The translations under genes and the position numbers were made by a program. A DNA stretch of 64,000 bases, taken from NCBI GenBank assembly GCA_020846145.1, contig JADLEL010000049.1, positions 1 to 64,000 of the forward strand, given 5' to 3'. The notes beneath the pieces are model-generated. The model was not told the origin of the DNA. It saw only the letters and a list, made by a program, of their open reading frames with translations, and made no database searches. Positions within the stretch are counted from its first letter, which is position 1. Each line of letters opens with the position of its first letter. Shown piece after piece: positions 53,155 to 61,500 of this stretch. Origin of the DNA: Pirellulales bacterium. Its GTDB lineage: Bacteria > Planctomycetota > Planctomycetia > Pirellulales > Thermoguttaceae.

Positions 53155-56100
53155 ATGCGTCGAATTCTTCAGAGCCTGTTCATTTTTTCGGCGGCGTGCG
53201 CCATTGCCGCGGCGCCGCTGCGAGCCGCAAACATCGAGTGGACCAACGGCAGCGCCGATCAGTGGTTCACCACCGCCGGAAATTGGAGCGCCGCGTTCAC
53301 CTCCGCCGATTCTTTCCGCGTGAACTTGAGCGATCCCGCCAATTTCGCCAACATCGACGCGGCGCACGTCATGGACGCGGGCGAACTTTTCATCGGCAAT
53401 GCCGCGTCCGGCAAAGTCGTCATGGCCGGCGGCACGATGAACGTCAATACGACGTTTCGCATCGCCACCGGCGCCTTCGACAGCAGCCTGATCATGACCG
53501 ACGGCACGATCAACAAGGCCGCGGGCGGCAACAGCGTCCGCGTCGGCAACAACAACGGCGGCACCGGCCGTTTGACGATGAGCGGCAATTCCGTGCTCAG
53601 CGTTCCCGGCTCCAATATGCTCTTCGCCTATACCACCACGAACTATAGCGGCTGCAAGGCGTATTTGGAGATGTCCGGTAACGCCAAGATCGACAGCGGA
53701 AGCGCCGCCGGCGACACGTACCTCCGCTTCGGCGCGCGAGGCACCGCCGAGGTGAACATGAACATGAGCCTCGGCGACCCGGGCACCGCCAGGATCACCC
53801 ATTACGGCCCCTTTTGGTTCGGCGACAGCGACGTCGCGGGAGGCGCCGGCGGCAAAGCCACGCTCAACATGGGCGGAAACGCCATCGTCGAGCAAAGCAA
53901 CGGCGACATCAACGTGGGCCGCTACGCCGACAGCCTCGGCACGATTAACATGAGCGGCGCATCCCAATTGATCATGCACGGCTGGACCCTCATTCTGGGC
54001 GATAACTGGTACGATAACGGCACCGCCAATACGAAGGGCACCGGGAATATGACCATGCTCGGCACTTCTTCGTATTTCAACGACACCGGAGACATCCGAA
54101 TCGGAGATCAACCCGGCGGCTATACCGGCGCGGTGCAAACTGCCCAAGGTTCCTTGACCATGGGCTCGGCCGGCGGCGGCGATAATCCCACGGTTACGCT
54201 CGGCGGCGTGCTTTGGATCGGTTCGGGGGGCAAAGGCGAGATGACGATGTACGGCGGCTCGTTTTCCGCCGCCGGCGGCGTCGAAATCGGCTCCGGCCTG
54301 CAAGGCGCCGGCGGCAACGGCGCGCTCACCATGTTCGGCGGCACGTTCTCGTCTCCCGGCTGGATCAGCGTTCCGAACGGCGGCAACGGCGCGAACGGAC
54401 TCGGCAGCGGGACCGTAACCATCAACGACGGCTTGGTTGACCATTCGACCGCCACGGGGCCGATCTACATCGGCCGCTTGGGCGGAGCCGGCGGACTCTG
54501 GACGCAAAACGGCGGTCAAACGACCGATAGCTGGGGAACCCTCTTGGGCGATGCTTCCCGAAGGGGCGACATGGATACCTTCTCCACCGGGACGCTGACC
54601 TTGAACGGCGGCACCTACGCCACTCCCTTCATCAGTTCCAGTCCGTATCAGGACCAAGTGCAAGGGAAAACCGGCGCCGCGGGCGTCATCAACCTCAACG
54701 GCGGCACCCTCGAGGCCATGGCGGACAGCGGCGATTTCGTCAACAATTCCGCGGGCGGCTTCGGTCAATCAATGACCATCAACGTAACCAAGAACGGGAC
54801 CAGCGGTCTCGGCGCGGTGATCGACACCGCCGATATAGGGGGCACCGGCCACGTCATCCGCGTGAACCTGCCCTTGCAGCATTCCGGGGCGGGAACGGAC
54901 GGCGGATTGCAGAAGTTAGGCGCCGGAACTTTAATTCTCAACGCCGTAAGTTCCATGAACGGACCGATTGCGGTCGATCAGGGGACGTTGAAAATCACCC
55001 GCACCGCCTCGGTGGCGACGAAGGACGTTACGGTAGCCGCGGGCGCGAAGCTCGACGTCGGCGACCCGCCCTTCGGCACGCTCGACAACTTGAATTTGGC
55101 GGTCGGCTCGACGTTGGGTCTTGCGCTGACCCCCTCGGCGCTCACACCGCAAGCGATAAACCTCTCGGCGGCGGCCACGATGCCCAACTCGACCGGCATC
55201 AACTACGATATCAATGCCGAAGGGCTTACCTTGGACACGGCGAATCCCTACGTCGTGATCGCCGGCGCCGCCGTGCCCGCGGGCGTATCCGGCGCCGTCA
55301 CGACGAACATGCGCGCCTACTCGGCGACCGCGACCGTGAACGCCGGCGTGGACGTGGAAATCAGCGTCAGTTCGACCGGCGTCGCGGCCAAGAACCTCTT
55401 TTTCAATGGGGCCGGCGCGCTTTGGGATCTAAAAACCACCGCCGATTGGGATAGCCTCCCCGGCCCGGTCGTCGAGACCTTTTGGAATCTCGACAGCGTC
55501 AACTTCGACGATACCTACGTGGCGTTCGGACCCGGCGGGAAAACCGTTACGCTCGCCGGTTCGTTGCATCCCGCCGCCGTGAATATCGTCGCCGCCGATC
55601 CGACCGAATCCTGGATACTCGAGGGATCCGGCGGCATCACGGGCGTCGGCACGACGATTACGTTATCGGGCAGCGGGAAGGCGTACCTCGATTGCATGGG
55701 CGGAATCGATCCCACCGGCACGGTGTTCCTTAACGGCGGCAATTTATTGCTCGGCCAAAATGCCGGCCCCGTTACCTTATCGGGCGCGATCAATTTCAAC
55801 GGCGGCATGATCGGCGCCCAAGGAGGCGATTGGGACGGTTCCCTCACCTTGACCGGCGCCCTTACCGAAGGCGCTCCCGGTCTGGGAATGCACGTCCGCA
55901 GCGAAGGCGGCCGCGTGGTTTTGACGACCACCGCCAATCCCCTGACCGGCCCGGCGGTGTTCTCCGGCAGCGGCATCACGGTAATTCCCGCGTTGGCCGA
56001 CGGCGGCGCGCCGAGCACGATTGGCGCTGCGAGCAGCGCGAGCACGAACCTCGTTCTTTCGGGCGGTCAAATCCACTATACCGGACCGTCGATCGCGATC

Positions 56101-57675
56101 GACCGTTCCTACATGGTGACTGCGCCCACCGGCTCCGTGACGAGCTATTCGGGAATCAAGGTCGATAATAAACTCACGCTGACGGGGGACGTGGACTCCA
56201 CGGGCGGTGAATTCTGGAAAACGGGCTTGGGTACGCTGACCTACGCCAATCCCACCGCGCACGATAACGTTCTATCTTCCCAGTTTCTCGTCGCCGAAGG
56301 CCCCGCCGCCATTACCGACGGAAGCTACAGAACGCTGGAATGGGCCGACGTCGGCACGCGCGGCGCAAAGGCGTCGCTGGCGATGTCCGGCGACGCCCAG
56401 TTGAACGTGGCCACCACTTTGGCCGTAGGAGCGTTTTCCAACGGCGTCGGATCGCTCGCCATGTCGGACGATTCCGTCCTCACCACCGGAGATTGGCTCC
56501 AAGTGGGCTGGAGGGAGAATTTCGCGACTGGAAAGCTCGACATGAGCGGCAATGCCAAAATAACCACGGGCGGAGCATTCTGGGTCGGCAACTACGCATG
56601 GACCGACGGCTCTTCGCCCACGGGCACCGTGACGATGAACGATTTTGCCGAGATCGTCGTGAACTCGGAGTCCTTCCTCGGCCGCTGGGGCGGCACGGGG
56701 ACGTTAAACGTCCACGACCAAGCCACGGTTACCATTCATGGCTGGTTCGGCGTGGGCGACAACTGGGGCGATGATCCGAATGGCGTAACCGGGACCGGCA
56801 CGGTTACCATCGACGGCGCAGGCTCCTCCCTCGATTGCGATGGCGCGGTGGATTGGACCGCCGATTATCCCGCGCTGCCGATCTTCGGCATCAGCATCGG
56901 CGTGGAGGGGGGCAACGGCGTGTGGAATCAAAACGCCGGCACGACCACCAACGCCAAAGCGGTTCTCGTCGGCGATACCGATATTTGGGGTTCCCCCAAG
57001 CGCGGAAACGGCACGCTGAATTTGAACGGCGGCACTTTCCTCGCACCGGCGCTTTCGGCCGGCCGCACCATCGCCGGGCAAGAATCGCAGACGATCGCCG
57101 CGATCAACTTCAACGGCGGCGTTTTGAAAGCGACGGCTTCCAGCACCGATTTCATCGGCAACCCCTACAACGCCGCGCTGACGGTCAACGTTCGGGAGGG
57201 CGGCATGAAGTTCGATACGAACGGTTTCAACGACACCATCACCAAGGCGTTGAACCATGCCGGCACCTCCCCGGACGGCGGTTTGACCAAACAAGGCAGC
57301 GGCATTTTGACGTTGACGGGCCCGATCGGCTACGACGGCGCGACCGTGGTCGAGGCCGGCCGGTTATCGATCGATAACGGTCTGACGACGACCCTGAGCA
57401 CGGTTTCCGGCGGGGGCGCGTTTTCCGTCGGCAATACGAATGCCGCCACGGTGGTGAACGCCGCCTCGATTACGACGAACGAGTTGACGATCGGCGGCGG
57501 TTTCTTCGCCGCCGCGTCGGCCGGCAGCTTCCCGGAAGCCGCAACGGGGGTTCCGGTAGTTTACCACGGCACCAAGTACGGATTGGCCCTCGGAAGCGCC
57601 GTGCCCGAACCCGGCACGCTCGTTTTGTTGGCGTTGGCCGGCTTGGGCGCGGTTCTGGCCTGGCGTCGGAAGTAG
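53155..57675 (+). CDS. Giant PEP-CTERM protein with autotransporter-associated beta-strand repeats (1)
   Basis: This is a 1506-residue exported protein. A signal peptide (ILQSLFIFSAACAIAAAPL) is followed by IEWTNGSADQWFTTAGNWSA, the common opening of these proteins. The body consists of Gly-, Asn- and Thr-rich repeats predicted to stack as a beta helix; units of the autotransporter-associated strand type are clear as GGLQKLGAGTLILNAV (~585) and GGLTKQGSGILTLTGP (~1375). LTLNGGTYATPF and LNLNGGTFLAPAL are matching repeats far apart, suggesting internal duplication. The C-terminus is VPEPGTLVLLALAGLGAVLA plus WRRK, a complete PEP-CTERM signal. It is probably a surface or matrix adhesin-like protein. 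GGGAGCT lies upstream of the ATG. Confidence 0.9.
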   Translation: MRRILQSLFIFSAACAIAAAPLRAANIEWTNGSADQWFTTAGNWSAAFTSADSFRVNLSDPANFANIDAAHVMDAGELFIGNAASGKVVMAGGTMNVNTTFRIATGAFDSSLIMTDGTINKAAGGNSVRVGNNNGGTGRLTMSGNSVLSVPGSNMLFAYTTTNYSGCKAYLEMSGNAKIDSGSAAGDTYLRFGARGTAEVNMNMSLGDPGTARITHYGPFWFGDSDVAGGAGGKATLNMGGNAIVEQSNGDINVGRYADSLGTINMSGASQLIMHGWTLILGDNWYDNGTANTKGTGNMTMLGTSSYFNDTGDIRIGDQPGGYTGAVQTAQGSLTMGSAGGGDNPTVTLGGVLWIGSGGKGEMTMYGGSFSAAGGVEIGSGLQGAGGNGALTMFGGTFSSPGWISVPNGGNGANGLGSGTVTINDGLVDHSTATGPIYIGRLGGAGGLWTQNGGQTTDSWGTLLGDASRRGDMDTFSTGTLTLNGGTYATPFISSSPYQDQVQGKTGAAGVINLNGGTLEAMADSGDFVNNSAGGFGQSMTINVTKNGTSGLGAVIDTADIGGTGHVIRVNLPLQHSGAGTDGGLQKLGAGTLILNAVSSMNGPIAVDQGTLKITRTASVATKDVTVAAGAKLDVGDPPFGTLDNLNLAVGSTLGLALTPSALTPQAINLSAAATMPNSTGINYDINAEGLTLDTANPYVVIAGAAVPAGVSGAVTTNMRAYSATATVNAGVDVEISVSSTGVAAKNLFFNGAGALWDLKTTADWDSLPGPVVETFWNLDSVNFDDTYVAFGPGGKTVTLAGSLHPAAVNIVAADPTESWILEGSGGITGVGTTITLSGSGKAYLDCMGGIDPTGTVFLNGGNLLLGQNAGPVTLSGAINFNGGMIGAQGGDWDGSLTLTGALTEGAPGLGMHVRSEGGRVVLTTTANPLTGPAVFSGSGITVIPALADGGAPSTIGAASSASTNLVLSGGQIHYTGPSIAIDRSYMVTAPTGSVTSYSGIKVDNKLTLTGDVDSTGGEFWKTGLGTLTYANPTAHDNVLSSQFLVAEGPAAITDGSYRTLEWADVGTRGAKASLAMSGDAQLNVATTLAVGAFSNGVGSLAMSDDSVLTTGDWLQVGWRENFATGKLDMSGNAKITTGGAFWVGNYAWTDGSSPTGTVTMNDFAEIVVNSESFLGRWGGTGTLNVHDQATVTIHGWFGVGDNWGDDPNGVTGTGTVTIDGAGSSLDCDGAVDWTADYPALPIFGISIGVEGGNGVWNQNAGTTTNAKAVLVGDTDIWGSPKRGNGTLNLNGGTFLAPALSAGRTIAGQESQTIAAINFNGGVLKATASSTDFIGNPYNAALTVNVREGGMKFDTNGFNDTITKALNHAGTSPDGGLTKQGSGILTLTGPIGYDGATVVEAGRLSIDNGLTTTLSTVSGGGAFSVGNTNAATVVNAASITTNELTIGGGFFAAASAGSFPEAATGVPVVYHGTKYGLALGSAVPEPGTLVLLALAGLGAVLAWRRK

Positions 57676-57827
57676 CGTTGGCGCGAATTCGACGTTTCCC
57701 TCTCGCGACCCGCCTTCGGGCAGCGTCGGGAGATATGCGATTAAAACCCTCAGCCCCCGATTCCTTGCGAGTCGGGGGTTGTTTTTTTAGGCGCCCTCGG
57801 TTTTTGCGCACCTCTGAAAGATTGAGG
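57598..57827 (+). repeat. 3' cassette, copy 1: PEP-CTERM codons plus terminator region
   Basis: Starting at the codons for VPEPGTL, about 230 bp are nearly identical to 63455-63682. The block covers the sorting signal, stop codon, a dyad and the terminator. Upstream of it the two genes differ completely. Copy 1 ends exactly at MITE-A copy 11. Confidence 0.9.
57754..57788 (+). terminator. Rho-independent terminator of the first giant PEP-CTERM gene
   Basis: CCCCCGATTC pairs with GAGTCGGGGG over a 5-nt loop (one G-T pair) and is followed by TTGTTTTTTT. Confidence 0.9.
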
Positions 57828-58032
57828 GTAAGCGTTCACGCCCCGGTCAGGGACTGGTCCATTTTTCGGCGTGAAAACGTATTTTGCGGACAAACGGTAG
57901 GCCGAAAACATGGACCTGTCCCCTTCCCGCGGCGCAAGGGGGACAGTCCCATTTTTGCGGCGATTAAGCACATTTACGGCACTATCATCTTTTGCGCCGC
58001 AAAAATCGGGACAGTCCCCTGTGAACGGTTAC
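57828..58032 (+). mobile_element. MITE-A copy 11
   Basis: This is a full 205-bp copy. The left flank GATTGAGG is not repeated on the right (GAGAATCG). As in copy 3, the second module carries paired changes (TTTTTGCGGCG / CGCCGCAAAAA) that keep the stem. Its left edge is the right edge of the shared 3' cassette. Confidence 0.94.
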
Positions 58033-58510
58033 GAGAATCGGATCCCGCTCCCTCTTGGAAATGAAGATAAATATCCATTTTAGATCGGACAACAGCCTAC
58101 TTCTGGCCGAAAAAACGAGATTTTCGCAATTTGCTGTTGTTTAGATGCAATCGAAAAATCCATCTATTATTGTCAGAAAATCCATTGTGCTATTGTCGGC
58201 CCTGCTCATAATGAACGAATCGTCCGCATTTTCTTCTCGTTATCCCGAACATTGCTCGAATTAGATGCGCGATGAGCGCGGTCGAAGACGCGGCGGAGTT
58301 ATTTCCCGGATAATTTTGCGCGCCCAAGCGGCCGCCGGCAGCGTGGAAGAGGTTCAAGGCAGCGCAACCTCGCAGAGCGGGGATACCCCGGCCACGGAGG
58401 GAAGTTCGCCGGAATCGAGTCCCGTCGCGCAGGGAATGCGCGGCGTTATTTTCACTGAGGATTCCTTCGTTCAGCGGCATTTCGCCACATCTTTTTTGGA
58501 GGTTACGGTT
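58033..58510. other. Leader region of the second giant PEP-CTERM gene
   Basis: The frame of the next gene is open here from 58265, but this part has no signal peptide or homology. GGAGG lies 8 nt before the ATG at 58511, which also starts a good signal peptide. An AT-rich stretch at 58075-58190 may hold the promoter. Confidence 0.5.
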
Positions 58511-61500
58511 ATGATTTTCAACCGAAAAGTCCTGGCTTCCGGCATCCTGTCGGTTGCGGTTTTCGCCGCGACGGCAGCGCTCGACGCGGCGGTGGTAACT
58601 TGGACGGGCGGGGGCGCCGCCGATTTCAACGATCCCGCGGCATGGGGTTCGAATCCCAGTTTGCCGGCGGCCGGAGACGAGGTCGATATTTACGGCGCCA
58701 CGGCGGCGAACGTTACGGCGGATTTCACCAACAATCCCCTGGGGTACATCTACGTCGGGACCGGCTCCAATGCGGGCACGGTCAATCAAAGCGCGGGCAA
58801 GCTTCAATTCACCGGCGCGTTCGCCGCCAGCCAATCCTACCAGGGAACGTACAACATGACCGGCGGCTCGATCGTCAAGAGCAACGGCGCCGCGGGAACC
58901 TTCCGCGTCGCCAATTTCAATAGCGACGCGGTCGGCAATTCCATCGGCACGATGACCATGAGCGGCCTCGGCGCCGGCGCCGCGACGATCAGCCTCGTCA
59001 ACGCGCCCATCGCGGCGGGAAATTCCAAAGGCACGACTTCGACCAGCATCGGCCGACTTACGATGAACGGCGACTCGCGCATCGAAACCGACAACGCATT
59101 CAGGGTCGCCGCCGCCGGGGGCACGGGCGTGCTGATCATGAACGACAACGCCTCGATTTATCGCTACAACGAAAATAACGCGCACTTCAACGTCGGCGAA
59201 GGAAACGGCACGCTGATCATGAATGGAAATTCGCGGATCAACATCCGTTCCGGCGTTTTCTACATCGGCGGCGCGGCGGCGGCGGCGGCCTATGCCTCCA
59301 CGTCCGGGGCCACGGCAATGCTGAACGACAATTCCTATCTGGAGACCAACAACGCCTTCTTTACCGGCGGTTACGGCATCGCCGGCAATTTCACGATTAA
59401 CGGCGGCACCGTGTACTCGAAGCGGCATGCCAACACGGCGCTGGCCTACGCCGGCCCGCAAGGTTCGTACGGCGTGATCAACATGCTCGACGGCAAATTC
59501 ATCGATTACGCGGCGGCGGCCATCGGCGCCACGGCCGCTTCCTCCGTCGCGCCGATCGGCGTCTTGAACCTCAACGGCGGCGTTTTTCAAACGCCTGCGA
59601 TCATTACCGGCAGTTCGACCACCGCGGGCGCCCTCGCCACGCTGAACCTCAACGGCGGGATTTTGCAGGCCAATACCGACACCGGCGAATCGCCTTCCAG
59701 CGGCTTGATTTATCAAGCTTCGGGAGGCACTGGCATTCCCTTGCTGGTGAACGTGATGGAGGGGGGCGCGAAGATCGACACGAACGGGCATTTCGTTTCG
59801 GTGATGCTCCCCTTGAATGCTCCCGCGGGCAACGGTGTTTTCGGTCCCAGCGATCCGAAAATCATCCCCATGACGGCGGGCGGCTCTTACGTCGGCGTCC
59901 CCGCGGTGAAGATCACCGGAGGCGATGGTCAAGGCGCCAGCGCCATCGCCGTCATGGGAACCGGCGCCAACGCCGACAAGATCGATCACTTGCTGCTCAC
60001 GAGTCCGGGCGTGAATTATTCGAGCGCCCCGACGATTTCCATTCTCGGCAGCGGCTCCGGCGCGGTCGTGGGGAGTTTCAACCTCAGCGCCGTTCCCACC
60101 ACCGGCGGCTTGACGAAGCTCGGCGCCGGCGATCTTCGCTTGGCGGCGATGAACACATACCTTGGCGATACGATCGTCCAAGAAGGGCAACTCACCTTTT
60201 CCACCGGCAGTTCGCTCCCCGCGACGAACAAGATCATCGTGAAGAATGGCGCTATTTTGAGCGGGAGCACGATCAATGTCTTGCCCGTCGCGACCGCCGA
60301 AGCCGGCGCGACCGTCGCTCCGGGACCGGGAAATCTCACCCAGATGGGGACCTTAAAAATCGATAGCTTGGACTTGAAGAATAATTCCCGTCTGCGCTTC
60401 AAAGCGCAGGGCGGCCTGATGCAGGAAACCGATTACCTCTTCGTGCAGAGTTCGCTGACTCAAACCGGCACGGCGGTATTCGACATCTTGCCCTTATCTC
60501 CGGGCACCGGCGCACTGCCCATCTTGCCGTACTTTTCGAACGTCGTGATGGGCTGGACCGCCTCGGTGAGCACTCCGCTCAATTTGCTGCCCTCCGTGGA
60601 CAGCATTTTCACTTCCTCGGTCGATATCGCCAGCACGACCGCGAACGTGACGCTCGGATTCACCGACCTATCGGGCGGAAACCAATGGAGCGGGGCTTCG
60701 AGCACCGCCTATAGCAATCCCGCCAACTGGACCGGTTCGAGCGCGCCGAACGGCGACAATCAGCGCGCCCTGTTGGCCGGTTCCAGCGGCGGCGTCGTGA
60801 TGCTCGACAATTCCTTGGGCGGCGACTTGAAATTGAGCACGTTGATGATCGACTGCCCCGCGCCTTTCACGCTGAATTCCGATTCGGCGGGCTATAAACT
60901 CGTTTTGGAGTCGTCGATCGCCGAAAAGGCCCAAATCACGATGATGCAGGGCAACCACGTCATCAATGCCGATATTCTGATGAACGATCCTGCGCTGTTC
61001 AACGTTTACGATGCCGCGACGTACGTGCAGCCGCGAATACTGCTTACGCCGACGAATTCCTTGACCGTGAACGGCAAAGTCAGCGGCTCCCAAAGCTTGA
61101 CGCACGCCGGCGGCGGCATCTTGGAATTGGCCGGGACCGGCAACGATTACACCGGCGCGACGGTCATTCTCGGCGGATGGCTGAAAGCCGCCAAGCTCGA
61201 CAACGGCGGCCTTAACAGTTCGATCGGCAAATCCTCCGCCGATCCCGCGAATTTGCTGCTCGGCGGGACCTTGGAGTACACGGGAACCGCCGACGTGGTT
61301 ACCGATCGCGGATTCACCGTCTATAATCCCCTGGGAGGTTTTCCCAGCGCGATGATTAAGACCGGCGCCAATTTGACCATCGGCGGGAAGATCGCCGTAG
61401 CGGGTTATAACTGCGCGTTGATGCTGCAAACGGAGCCGGGCAAGACGCTGACCTTCAATAATCCGAACTCCGACAACGTGCTCGCGCAAGGCGACGTGCG

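Noticed and set aside
53134-54768. 544-codon minus-strand frame opposite the first giant PEP-CTERM gene (and a 666-codon one at 58190-60190)
   Set aside because: Composition is the mirror of Gly/Asn/Thr repeats; no signal, no domain. The plus-strand genes have signal peptides, ribosome sites and PEP-CTERM ends.
1281-58032. Interpreting the repeated GGGGACAGTCCC palindromes as a CRISPR array or as REP elements
   Set aside because: Copies are kilobases apart without spacers, so not CRISPR. Clean 8-bp duplications and GTAA terminal repeats fit a transposable element better than REP sequences, although the inner palindromes look REP-like.
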